Positions 9,090-16,436 of a stretch of DNA of 23,822 bases are shown here, one piece after another (the first letter of the stretch is position 1; each line of letters begins with the position of its first letter). The notes under the pieces are model-generated. The model saw only the letters and a program-made list of their open reading frames with translations, had not been told where the DNA came from and did no database searches. The position numbers and the translations under genes are program-made. The stretch lies in NCBI GenBank assembly GCA_040507985.1, contig JBEVNR010000053.1, forward strand, positions 1 to 23,822. Direction: 5' to 3'. This DNA comes from JBEVNR01 sp040507985. Its GTDB lineage: Bacteria; Pseudomonadota; Alphaproteobacteria; Rickettsiales; UBA6187.

Positions 9090-9121
9090 AAAAGATATTG
9101 TCGTATTTAGTATGATAGCAT

Positions 9122-9197
<76 letters not shown>

Positions 9198-9960
9198 TTC
9201 CCGACTCGTTAGCGGAAAAGTCGCTATAAAGCCCGAAAACACGGGCTTTTTCGGGTGTTTGAAGTCCCGTTTTCCGGCAGTATGCGAGACGGTCTTGGAA
9301 GGCCGGTTTTAGCACCGTTCTCTTGTGCTCCATACCGCCGGAAGCCCAGATTTGACGGGGGTTTGCGAGGAAAGACAGGGCGTGTTTAAACAACTCTTCG
9401 AAGCTCCCCTTCGGCGCGGCCTGATTTTGTAGTTTTTCGGTCATGATAAGCTTCTCCTTTTCGAGTTCTGCGATGCGTTTTTCGTATTTTGCGATAACGG
9501 TCGGGTGGCTGGCCTCCATGATGCGATCCGGTAGTTGGTCGATCTGCTTGTCGGCGGCGGCGATTTTTTGCTTCGCCGATTTTAGCGCGGACGATGCATG
9601 CTTGCCCTGCGCCCAGCAGGAGGTGAGCGATCTGCCGCAATCACTGCACACGAGGAAGCCGCGCAACGGGAAATCGTCGCTGATGTCCTTCCGCGCGGGA
9701 GCCTTAGCTTGGCCGCTCAGGCGTTCCTGTATTTTTTCGTAGGTTTCCAACGACACCAGCCTTTCGTGATGCCCTTTGCGAAGGGTGACGTTCCATTCGT
9801 CATAGCGGATGTAGCCCGTATAGGTCAGATGCGTCAGGATTTCCTTGACGCGTCACGGATGGACGCGCCCCTTTTTGTTATTTGGATAATCGGGATGGGC
9901 TTCCAAAAACCGCTGCACCTTGTCTGCGTTAGTTTCAACTTTAACGTCATTATCCGTCAT
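9198..9960 (-). pseudogene. Decayed large serine recombinase (integrase relic)
   Basis: Remnant of a large serine recombinase of the type carried by prophages and integrative elements. Three defects are visible. First, the N-terminal catalytic domain is absent; homology starts near 9930 (ADKVQRFLEAHPDYPNN). Second, an in-frame TGA interrupts the recombinase domain at 9855-9853, just before RVKEILTHLTYTGYI. Third, the zinc-ribbon begins normally (FPLRGFLVCSDCGRSLTSCW) but jumps after QGKH straight into the C-terminal coiled coil (ASHPTVIAKYEKRIAELEKE). The second cysteine pair is therefore deleted. The tail FLANPRQIWASG...DRLAYCR is typical of the family. The frame runs on through the antisense of tRNA-Ala to 9133, but that extension is not protein homology. 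Gene and tRNA lie tail to tail, as expected for an element integrated at the tRNA. Confidence 0.85.
9228..9251 (+). terminator. Rho-independent terminator of tRNA-Ala
   Basis: AAAGCCCG and CGGGCTTT form an 8-bp stem around AAAACA, followed by a short T-run, 31 nt past the tRNA. It lies inside the sequence antisense to the recombinase C-terminus. Confidence 0.75.
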
Positions 9961-10304
9961 TAAAGGCTGGAAGAATACCGGTCTGACGTTGACGCGCTTA
10001 TAGACGTGACAAAAAAAGCGGAAAACGAGATAAAAAAATCAATCAAATTTCTAAATCTCTAAAAAAGGTCGCCCGGATCATTCGGCTGGGAGCTGCCGTC
10101 GTCGATGCGGCATTAACGCCGTCTCCATCGGCCATTGGCGAAATTTTTGAAGCGGCGAAAGCTCTCTAGCCAGACATGCTCTTAATTGATTAACGGACAT
10201 CTCCGCCCGCCGCAGCAATGCGGCGGGTCTTTTTATTTTAAAGTCAATTATTTCTCGACTTTTTGTCCCGGCGAGTGCATTTTTATAAGTAAAATGATCG
10301 ATAG
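9961..10304. other. Intergenic stretch with possible decayed plus-strand ORF
   Basis: No intact gene is visible. On the plus strand a frame ending at TAG 10167-10169 encodes KKVARIIRLGAAVVDAAL followed by TPSPSAIGEIFEAAKAL, but has no start codon. A GTG frame in another phase (MTKKAENEIKKSIKFLNL) ends in an A-run just before it, so a frameshift could join them. A strong terminator follows at 10206. This may be another scrap of the same integrated element as the recombinase. I do not recognise the protein. Confidence 0.3.
10206..10235 (+). terminator. Strong Rho-independent terminator
   Basis: CCCGCCGCA (10206-10214), a GCAA loop, and TGCGGCGGG (10219-10227) form a perfect 9-bp GC-rich stem, followed by TCTTTTTATTTT. 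No intact plus-strand gene lies upstream, so it probably served a gene now decayed or a small RNA. It also insulates coq7 from upstream transcription. Confidence 0.85.
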
Positions 10305-10868
10305 ATGTATGCGTTAAAAAATATGCGCCGATTGCCGGGGGACCTTTCGCTAAAAGATTATGTCAGCCGGGTCGTGCGCGTGAATCATGCGGGCGAATAC
10401 GGCGCCGCGCGCATCTATCGCGGCCAGTGGGACGTGCTGAGTCGGCGCGGCTCTCCGGCTGCGGAGTTGGTGAAGGAAATGGGCGAGCAGGAGCGCGAGC
10501 ATCTCGACTATTTCACCGCCGTTATGGCACGGCGCCAAATAAGGCCGACGGCGCTGCGTCCGTTTTGGCACGTGGCGGGATATGCTCTTGGGGCGGCGAC
10601 GGCCATGCTGGGCGACAAAGCCGCGATGGCCTGCACCGTGGCGGTGGAGGAGGCGATAGACGAGCATTACGCGTCGCAAATCGCCGCGCTGCAAGACACG
10701 GACGAAACAGAGCTTCTCGAACGCATCGCCGCGTTCAGGGAAGACGAATTGCACCATCGCGACGTCGGTTACGAAAACGGCGCGGAAGAAGCGCCGGCCT
10801 ATGCCATGCTTTCCTCCGCCATTAAGGCCGGGGCAAAAATTGCGATCGAAATTGCGAAGAGAATATAA
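10305..10868 (+). CDS. coq7: Coq7-type 3-demethoxyubiquinol 3-hydroxylase
   Basis: Di-iron monooxygenase that hydroxylates demethoxyubiquinol in ubiquinone synthesis. The iron ligands sit in the expected Glu and ExxH motifs: VNHAGEYGA (about 27-35), GEQEREHLDYF, AVEEAIDEHY and FREDELHHRD. The length of 187 residues is close to that of short bacterial Coq7 proteins. Homology starts around MRRLPGDL, so ATG 10323 is an alternative start; neither has a convincing ribosome binding site. A TATAAG at 10284-10289 could be a -10 element. murG follows after 14 nt in the same direction, so the two probably form an operon. A strong terminator upstream separates it from the recombinase relic. Confidence 0.93.
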   Translation: MYALKNMRRLPGDLSLKDYVSRVVRVNHAGEYGAARIYRGQWDVLSRRGSPAAELVKEMGEQEREHLDYFTAVMARRQIRPTALRPFWHVAGYALGAATAMLGDKAAMACTVAVEEAIDEHYASQIAALQDTDETELLERIAAFREDELHHRDVGYENGAEEAPAYAMLSSAIKAGAKIAIEIAKRI

Positions 10869-10882
10869 CGTAAGGAGCGCAT

Positions 10883-11989
10883 ATGACCCAGCCCTTTACC
10901 GTCGTTCTGGCTACCGGAGGCACCGGCGGCCACGTATTTCCCGCGTTGGCGCTGGCCCGGGAAATAAAGCGGCGCGGCGGGGAGGCAATATTTTTCACGA
11001 ACGCCCTGCCGACCCATTTATCGGAAAAACTGGCGGAATTTCCGTCTCACGTCATTCCCTCGGCCTCCTTGTCGGGAAAAAGCCCGGTTGCGCCCGTCGT
11101 TGCTCCCGTCACATGCGGATTGGGCTTCGTTAAGGCATGGAAGTTGATGGGCAAGTTGCGGCCCGACGTCGTCGTCGGCTTTGGCGGATACGCGTCGGCG
11201 CCTTCGATTGCCGCCGCGATTTTTCGCCGCATTCCCTTCGCGCTGCATGAGCAAAACGCCGTTCTTGGCAAAAGCAACGCCGCGTTTTTCTCCTCCGCCT
11301 CCGCGATAGGGTTGAGCTTTAGCGAAACCTTGCGCATGCCGAAGAAAAAAAACGGCGCGCCTCCCGAAATCGTGTGTTGCGGCAATCCCGTTCGGCAGGA
11401 ATTTTACGACGCCCCGCCTTATTCTCCTGCCGCGCCGGATTCTCCCCTCACCTTGCTTGTGCTGGGGGGGTCGCTAGGGGCGTCGGCGTTTGCCGCCTAT
11501 ATCCCCGCCGCCCTTAAATGCTTGCCCCCCGAGATTTGTTCTCGCCTTCGCGTCGTTCAGCAAGCGCGCGAGGCGCAATGCGAATTGCTTCGCCAAACCT
11601 ATGCCGAAGCCGGCATAACGGCGGAAGTCGCCCCGTTTTTCTCCGACGTCGCCGCCCTCATGCAACGGGCCGACGTCGTCGTCTCGCGCGCGGGCGCGTC
11701 CTCGGTGACGGAAATCGCGGCCATGGGGCGAGCTTCGATATTATTGCCCTTTCCTTACGCGGCGCATAATCATCAACAACATAACGCCGAGGCGCTGGAG
11801 CGGCGCGACGCCGCAATTTTATTGCAGGAGAAAGGACTCAGCCGCGAAAAACTCGCGGACGCCTTGCGCCTTTTACTGGAAAAGGACGAGCCGCGCGCCT
11901 CCATGGCCAAGGCGGCGCGCGCGTTCGGCAAACCCAACGCCGCGCACGAATTATACGAACTGGCCTATGCGTGCCGAAAAACGTCGTGA
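10883..11989 (+). CDS. murG: UDP-GlcNAc:lipid I GlcNAc transferase MurG
   Basis: Transfers GlcNAc to lipid I to give lipid II, on the inner face of the cytoplasmic membrane. The N-terminal Rossmann domain has GGTGGHVFP (12-20), GFGGYASAP (about 99-107) and HEQN (122-125). The C-terminal domain has LGGSLGA and VVSRAGASSVTEIAAMG. The family length of about 360 matches the 368 residues here. A strong ribosome binding site (AAGGAG) precedes the ATG. The partner gene is coq7, not ftsW or murC as in a normal division/cell-wall cluster, and ftsZ lies about 3.6 kb away on the other strand. Confidence 0.97.
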   Translation: MTQPFTVVLATGGTGGHVFPALALAREIKRRGGEAIFFTNALPTHLSEKLAEFPSHVIPSASLSGKSPVAPVVAPVTCGLGFVKAWKLMGKLRPDVVVGFGGYASAPSIAAAIFRRIPFALHEQNAVLGKSNAAFFSSASAIGLSFSETLRMPKKKNGAPPEIVCCGNPVRQEFYDAPPYSPAAPDSPLTLLVLGGSLGASAFAAYIPAALKCLPPEICSRLRVVQQAREAQCELLRQTYAEAGITAEVAPFFSDVAALMQRADVVVSRAGASSVTEIAAMGRASILLPFPYAAHNHQQHNAEALERRDAAILLQEKGLSREKLADALRLLLEKDEPRASMAKAARAFGKPNAAHELYELAYACRKTS

Positions 11990-12022
11990 CGTCCTTGCCG
12001 CTTGCTACACATAAAATTAATA

Positions 12023-12106
12023 TATATAAATTTTTTTATATAGGGGGATTGACGATATTAGGAAACAATGGCAGGAACTGTGGCGCCATATAGCCTGCAT
12101 ATGGCG
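12023..12106. other. Two hairpins between murG and the 12.1-kb gene
   Basis: TATATAAA/TTTATATA (12023-12042) forms an AT-only 8-bp stem around TTTT. CGCCATAT/ATATGGCG (12084-12106) forms a perfect 8-bp stem around seven bases, just past the stop of the minus-strand gene. Neither has a proper T-run on the side needed, so their role as terminators is uncertain. Confidence 0.4.
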
Positions 12107-12114
12107 GGTAAATG

Positions 12115-12585
12115 TCATGCGGCAGAGGAATCTGCATGTCTTAGAGAATGTACTATTGCAAAAAATACCTTGCTTTCTTGCTGCGTCATGATGGGTAATG
12201 TTTCAGGATTAGCGTGCGATATTAGCTTAGTGGCCAGCGTCCATTTATTTTTATCTTCGCTGTTCGCAAGTGCAAACGCAACATTTTCTTCACACTCTAA
12301 TGCAAGACGCAATAACTCCTTCGTTTCATCAACACATTCCCAAAATTCCGCCTGCGTCTTGATGGGGTATTTTTTAGGATTAACGTCATGCAGCAACTTC
12401 ATGCCAACGTCATATACATTCTTATCTTCAAACTGCATTAATAGGATAGCTATCCACGCCTTGTTGTCGTCGCTAAGTGAGCAATATTGTTTGTCATGCT
12501 GAAAAAGCGCAGTATCGTTGACCAGCGTTTGAATATCCTCCGACAAGCTACTGAAAGCATTTGCCTTTATGGTTGCGGACGACAT
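12115..12585 (-). CDS. Unrecognised protein with internal repeats
   Basis: I do not recognise this family. The protein is 156 residues from ATG 12585; the frame stays open to a TTG at 12660, but the likely transcription start is only about 8 nt before that TTG. It looks soluble and helical, with no signal or membrane segment from the ATG. Two consecutive segments resemble each other: EDKNVYDVGMKLLHDVNP then PIKTQAEF, and EDKNKWTLATKLISHANP then PIMTQQES. They share EDKN, KL, NP, PI-TQ and E at matched spacing of about 50 residues. A third weaker copy may begin at SDDNKAW. Its base composition is clearly more AT-rich than neighbouring genes, suggesting transfer. It is transcribed divergently from mutY behind its own strong promoter. 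Confidence 0.6.
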   Translation of the reverse strand: MSSATIKANAFSSLSEDIQTLVNDTALFQHDKQYCSLSDDNKAWIAILLMQFEDKNVYDVGMKLLHDVNPKKYPIKTQAEFWECVDETKELLRLALECEENVAFALANSEDKNKWTLATKLISHANPETLPIMTQQESKVFFAIVHSLRHADSSAA

Positions 12586-12675
12586 GATAAAGCCTATGTT
12601 AGCGACGAACGCGGCATATGGAAGAGATGGAGCGGCAATAAAAAATGACGAACGAGACAAAAGGGAATATAGTTA

Positions 12676-12704
12676 ATTATATTTCCTTTTATCGTTCATT
12701 TCAA
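12676..12704 (-). promoter_or_regulatory. Strong promoter for the 12.1-kb gene
   Basis: On the minus strand TTGAAA (12704-12699) and a perfect TATAAT (12681-12676) are separated by 17 nt. Transcription would start near 12669, giving a leader of about 84 nt to ATG 12585. The -35 edge overlaps the palindrome at 12703-12716. Confidence 0.75.
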
Positions 12705-12716
12705 TGTAATTACATT
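12703..12716. promoter_or_regulatory. Perfect 14-bp palindrome, possible operator
   Basis: AATGTAATTACATT reads the same on both strands. It lies between the divergent mutY and 12.1-kb genes, touching the -35 box of the latter and 20 nt before the mutY start. Placement fits a dimeric regulator, but AT-rich palindromes also arise by chance. Confidence 0.35.
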
Positions 12717-12735
12717 ATTTAAAAAATAAATTTTT

Positions 12736-13776
12736 GTGATCCGCTTGACGATAAGTGCAACGCCCGACTTTCCCGCCGCCCGCCATGCGCTTCTCGCGTG
12801 GTACGGCGCGTTCGGGCGTAAAAATCTGCCGTGGAGAAACACCTCCGACCCTTACCGCGTGTATGTCAGCGAAATTATGCTGCAACAAACGCAGGTTTCG
12901 ACGGTGGCATCGCGATTTTACGGACCTTTCCTTGAGCGCTTTCCCTCGTTAGCCGCGCTGGCTTCGGCCCGGGAGCCGGAAGTGTTAAAAGCGTGGGAAG
13001 GGCTGGGATATTATTCGCGCGCGCGCAACATGCATAAAGCGGCGCAGCAATCGGCGCCGTCGCTGCCGGACACTCCCGAGGCCCTGAAAAAATTGCCGGG
13101 CATAGGGGAATATGTTGCGCATGCCGTTGCCTGTTTCGGGTTTGGCAAGCAGGTTCCCGTGGTCGACGTCAACGTGAGGCGCGTGCTGTGCCGCCTTACG
13201 GCGACGGAAAATCCGCCCGATAAGGAAATATGGCGCCTCGCGCGCGCATTTTTAGGCGACGGCGACGCCTATTCCCACAACCAGGCATTGCTCGACCTTG
13301 GCGCCACCGTCTGCACGGCGCGAAAGGCGAGCTGCATATTATGTCCCCTTTCCCATTTTTGCGCGGGAAAGGACGCGCCGTTGCGTTATCCTTCCCCTAA
13401 AAAGAAAAAAGACGTTCCCATCGAGCGCCTAAGCGTCGGCGCCTATATTTCCGAAGGCGACGTTTATATGCGGCGAAGGGAGACGGCGTTTTTGGGTGGG
13501 TATTACGCCTTGCCGGAGATTAGCCGCAACGTCGCCTCGCGCGAAAAGTGCATCGGCTGCGTCAGCCAGCAATATTCGCACAAGCGCATTGAGGCGTCGG
13601 TCTATGTTTTGAGCGAACTTCCGGGCGAATGGAACGACGTGCCCGGCCTATTGCGGATAAAAACGGGCGCGGAAAAAACGCCGCCCTTGTCCGCCATCGA
13701 TAAAAAAATGCTCGCGTTGCTCGATTCTACGCTTCCTCAAGTACGTATGACGCCAAATACAACCACGCGCCGATAA
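12736..13776 (+). CDS. mutY: A/G-specific adenine DNA glycosylase MutY
   Basis: Removes adenine mispaired with 8-oxoguanine, preventing G-to-T transversions. The helix-hairpin-helix glycosylase core shows LPWR (31-34), SEIMLQQTQV with catalytic Glu46, LPGIGEYVAHAV, and VDVNVRRV with catalytic Asp144. The iron-sulfur cluster ligands are Cys193, 200, 203 and 209, with the usual C-x6-C-x2-C-x5-C spacing. The C-terminal NUDIX-like domain is present (GGYYALPE) and keeps the serine-histidine loop used for 8-oxoG recognition (QQYSHKRIEASVYV). Start is GTG 12736 without a clear ribosome binding site. The last 50 bp overlap the 3' end of the convergent ABC permease gene. Length is normal at 346 residues. 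Confidence 0.96.
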   Translation: MIRLTISATPDFPAARHALLAWYGAFGRKNLPWRNTSDPYRVYVSEIMLQQTQVSTVASRFYGPFLERFPSLAALASAREPEVLKAWEGLGYYSRARNMHKAAQQSAPSLPDTPEALKKLPGIGEYVAHAVACFGFGKQVPVVDVNVRRVLCRLTATENPPDKEIWRLARAFLGDGDAYSHNQALLDLGATVCTARKASCILCPLSHFCAGKDAPLRYPSPKKKKDVPIERLSVGAYISEGDVYMRRRETAFLGGYYALPEISRNVASREKCIGCVSQQYSHKRIEASVYVLSELPGEWNDVPGLLRIKTGAEKTPPLSAIDKKMLALLDSTLPQVRMTPNTTTRR

Positions 13777-14452
13777 ACGCCGCAAAGAAAATTAACGCCG
13801 GCGCTTCGACAAGGCCGCGCACGAAACGGTCGTAATGCATCAGGAAACTCATGCCGCCGATCACGTCCACCAATTGTTGGGGAAGCCAACCCTTAAAGAA
13901 ATTTAGCACCATGGGATAGCCGGCGACGGTGAATAAAAACGAGACGAAGATCGACGACACGAAGGCCACGACTTGCGCACTCGTCAGGCACGATAAAAAT
14001 GCCCCTATCGCCAGATAGGCTCCGGCGAGAATGAAGCTTCCCGCATAGCCGGAAAGCGCCACGCCGTTATCGGGCTGGCCCAGATAATCAACCGCCAGCC
14101 ATATGGGCATGGTCAACACCAACGCCACGCCGATAAAGGCCCACGCGGCCAAAAATTTTCCCAACACAAACTGCCACATGGGCGTCGGCAAGGCGCGAAG
14201 CGTCTCGAACGTGCCGCTGCGCCGCTCTTCCGCCCACATGCGCATCGACACGGCGGGAGCGAAAAACAGGAACAGCCACGGGTGCCACCCGAAAAAACTT
14301 TGCAGGTCGGCTTGCTCGCGTCCGTAAAAATCGCTCAAATAAAAGGTAAAGGCGGCGGAAGTGGTCAAAAACACCGCCAAAAACACGTAGGCAACGGGCG
14401 TCGAAAAATATCCCGTCCATTCCTTGCGAAAAATCGCCGTTACGCCATGCAT
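13727..14452 (-). CDS. ABC-2 type transporter permease, GldF-like
   Basis: Membrane permease of an ABC exporter, about six transmembrane helices in 241 residues. The start ATAIFRKEWTGYFSTPVAY-like region (KEWTGYFSTPVAYVFL) and the coupling segment MRMWAEERRSGTFETLRALP are typical of the subgroup that includes the gliding-motility permease GldF. Similar genes are widespread in non-gliding bacteria. The usual partners, an ATP-binding subunit upstream and a GldG-like protein downstream, are absent: prmC lies divergently upstream and mutY converges downstream with a 50-bp overlap. It therefore depends on an ATPase encoded elsewhere or is a survivor of a broken operon. The substrate cannot be predicted. 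Confidence 0.85.
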   Translation of the reverse strand: MHGVTAIFRKEWTGYFSTPVAYVFLAVFLTTSAAFTFYLSDFYGREQADLQSFFGWHPWLFLFFAPAVSMRMWAEERRSGTFETLRALPTPMWQFVLGKFLAAWAFIGVALVLTMPIWLAVDYLGQPDNGVALSGYAGSFILAGAYLAIGAFLSCLTSAQVVAFVSSIFVSFLFTVAGYPMVLNFFKGWLPQQLVDVIGGMSFLMHYDRFVRGLVEAPALIFFAAFIGAWLYLASYVLEEA

Positions 14453-14597
14453 GCCCTTTACTCCCGGACGTTAATTGTTTAATTTTATGACGGTGACGCG
14501 TACTTTAAACAAACGGGGGACGTTTGTCCATCAAGGAATGGCGGCTTGGCGAAAGTACGGAACGACGCAAATAACAGATGACGAACAAGAAATTTTT

Positions 14598-15446
14598 ATG
14601 CGCCTACGCGACTACGCCATGCTGTATCGAGGACGCTTACAAGGTACTTCAAGCACGCCCGGACTGGACGCCGATATGTTAACCGCCTTCGCTCTGGGAA
14701 TGAGCCGGGAGGACTTGTTGCTGATGCGGGACGCGCTCCCGTCCGACGCCGACATGCGGCGACTTGAGGCGCTGATCGCACGGCGGGAAAAAGGCGAGCC
14801 GGTCGCCTATATCGTGGGCGAGAAGGCGTTCCGCAAGCACGTTTTTTTCGTCACCCCCGACGTCTTGACGCCTCGCCCCGATTCGGAAACGCTCATAGAC
14901 GCCGCGCTGCAACGCTTAAGCCCTCTTGTGCCTTTGCGAATTTTAGACGCGGGAACGGGAAGCGGCTGCCTGCTATTGTCTCTGCTAACGGAATTGCCTA
15001 ACGCCGTCGGCGTCGGTCTTGACATTTCCCTGCGCGCGATTCGCGTCGCCGAACGCAATGCCCGGCGCGTTGGCGTCTCTTCGCGTCGTGCGGCATGGAT
15101 ATGCGGAAATTGGTGCGACGCGCTCGCGGACGAATCGTTTGACGTCGTCATTTCCAATCCGCCTTACGTCGCGGAAAAAGATCGGGCGACGCTCGCCCCC
15201 GATCTCGGTTTTGAACCGCAAGGAGCGCTTTTCGCCGGAGAGGACGGGCTGGACGCCTACGAAATTCTCGCGCCCCAATTATGTCGCGTATTGCGCCCGG
15301 AGGGGGTGTGCGTCCTCGAAATTGGGCAGGGACAGGAAATCGCCGTCGCCGCGATTGCCGACGACGCCGGCTTGCGGCTTGCGTCGCAAGAAAAAGACTT
15401 GGCGGGCGTTATTCGCGTATTAGTCTTTGAGAAGAAATTCAGTTAG
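14598..15446 (+). CDS. prmC: Peptide chain release factor N5-glutamine methyltransferase PrmC
   Basis: Methylates the glutamine of the GGQ motif in release factors. The N-terminal helical domain (LDADMLTAFALGMSREDLLL, about 23-42) is followed by the TPRPDSETLI segment (91-100). The S-adenosylmethionine site is DAGTGSG (117-123). The catalytic NPPY motif is at 187-190, followed by FEPQGALFAGEDGLDAY. I choose ATG 14598 (282 residues), matching the usual length. The frame is open further upstream to ATG 14487 and TTG 14475, but that extra part resembles nothing in the family; its role is unclear. The release factor gene prfA, often next to prmC, is not here. A 27-bp hairpin overlaps the stop codon. 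Confidence 0.93.
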   Translation: MRLRDYAMLYRGRLQGTSSTPGLDADMLTAFALGMSREDLLLMRDALPSDADMRRLEALIARREKGEPVAYIVGEKAFRKHVFFVTPDVLTPRPDSETLIDAALQRLSPLVPLRILDAGTGSGCLLLSLLTELPNAVGVGLDISLRAIRVAERNARRVGVSSRRAAWICGNWCDALADESFDVVISNPPYVAEKDRATLAPDLGFEPQGALFAGEDGLDAYEILAPQLCRVLRPEGVCVLEIGQGQEIAVAAIADDAGLRLASQEKDLAGVIRVLVFEKKFS

Positions 15447-15470
15447 GACTTACGCACTGAGTAAGTCCTA
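15444..15470. terminator. Hairpin between convergent prmC and the coiled-coil gene
   Basis: TAGGACTTA (15444-15452) and TAAGTCCTA (15462-15470) form a perfect 9-bp stem around nine bases. Its first three bases are the prmC stop codon. It lies between convergent genes, so it may act as a two-way terminator, although no T-run follows. The GGACTTACGCA start also resembles some insertion-sequence ends. Confidence 0.5.
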
Positions 15471-15477
15471 CCAAGGT

Positions 15478-16422
15478 TTAATTAGGCGTCGTAACGCGCA
15501 TGGAGACTCTCTCCCGCAATTCCGCGCGCCATTTCGATAATTCTATCTCCACCGCACGACGCATATTGGCTTGCGCGTCATATTTTGTCGCCCACGCATT
15601 AAATTCGGCGTCGCCTTCCGCTTGCGCCGCGCGCATCGCCGTCGACAGACGGACGGCGTCGTCGCCCTCCAGCGCGTCATCCACTTCCTCCCAGCGGTTG
15701 CCGCGTATTTTTTGGACGAACAGCCAACGCCGCGCGTATTTTTGCATGAACTCCGGAAGAAAACTCCACGACAGCACATAGGCGTTGCGTTCGTTTTCCG
15801 CATCGTAGAGAGCGCGAAATTCCTTACGCAACTCGTCGTCGGTGAGCGTTGCTCCGTCTCTTTTTGTAACCTCCGCGACGTCGGAAGAAAATTGCGACGT
15901 CTCCCTCGCGTAGCGCGCCCGCTCCTTAGGGCGATCGGACGCCAGGAACGCATAGGCGGAATCGATGCGCGAAGCCAAATCCGACACTTCGTCGCGCTCG
16001 GCGGCGAAACGCTCGGCCTCGGCCTCGGCGTCGCGACGTTTTGAGCGCATGGCGTAAAGCGCCGCGTCTTTTTGTTTTATCGTCGCTTCAAGCGAATCCG
16101 CATAGCGTTCCGCGTTGTCCGGCGCAGATTCCTTTCGTTCGGCGTTTTGACTCTCCGGAATTGCGGCCGGAGGGTCGGGAACGTCGTATTTTTTATTTTC
16201 TTGGGGATGTTGTTCGACAGAAAACGGCAATAGGGACGAAACCGGCGGCAGACGGGCGTCCGGCAGAAAATAATACCGCAAGCCGACGCCGAAGGCGGCA
16301 AGCGCAAGAACGGATATCCCTACGACGATAAGGGCGCGCGTTCGCGAACGTTTTTTAGGCGAGTTGCCTGAAATTTCGGGATTACTTTCGCCGCTTGGGG
16401 GAGGTGCGCTTTCCGTCGTCAT
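15478..16422 (-). CDS. Membrane-anchored coiled-coil protein downstream of hemD
   Basis: A 314-residue protein with no confident family by eye. A Pro/Ser/Glu-rich cytoplasmic start ends in a basic patch (PKKRSRTR). One transmembrane helix follows (ALIVVGISVLALAAFGVGL, about 30-48), then a proline-rich spacer to about residue 95. A charged coiled coil (about 100-155) and a helical C-terminal half make up the rest. This layout, and its place after hemD, match HemX of gammaproteobacteria and the mitofilin/Mic60-like proteins found beside hem genes in alphaproteobacteria. That is an argument from position and architecture only; I do not see a convincing mitofilin signature. A ribosome binding site (AAGAGGA) precedes the ATG. 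A palindromic element separates the gene from hemD. Confidence 0.7.
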   Translation of the reverse strand: MTTESAPPPSGESNPEISGNSPKKRSRTRALIVVGISVLALAAFGVGLRYYFLPDARLPPVSSLLPFSVEQHPQENKKYDVPDPPAAIPESQNAERKESAPDNAERYADSLEATIKQKDAALYAMRSKRRDAEAEAERFAAERDEVSDLASRIDSAYAFLASDRPKERARYARETSQFSSDVAEVTKRDGATLTDDELRKEFRALYDAENERNAYVLSWSFLPEFMQKYARRWLFVQKIRGNRWEEVDDALEGDDAVRLSTAMRAAQAEGDAEFNAWATKYDAQANMRRAVEIELSKWRAELRERVSMRVTTPN

Positions 16423-16436
16423 ACCGTCCTCTTCAT

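Larger units (their letters stand above)
8533..9121. other. Gene-poor intergenic stretch before tRNA-Ala
   Basis: AT-richer than its surroundings, with no recognisable gene. It holds a REP-like hairpin (8769-8788) and the tRNA promoter (9061-9089). Two short plus-strand frames exist: 43 codons from ATG 8688, whose phrase HEIPAFAGMT merely translates the REP-like repeat, and 57 codons at 8880-9053 with four cysteines but no ribosome binding site. A 13-codon frame (ATG 8993) has a purine-rich sequence upstream and a double stop. I do not call any of these as genes. Confidence 0.5.

Noticed and set aside
9853..9855. In-frame TGA as a recoded codon
   Set aside because: TGA is a normal stop in this genome (for example at the end of murG), and the recombinase carries other disabling lesions.
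12068..12502. 144-codon plus-strand ORF rich in Ser and Cys
   Set aside because: Antisense to the 12.1-kb gene. The minus-strand product has balanced composition, internal repeats and a near-consensus promoter, so it is the real one.
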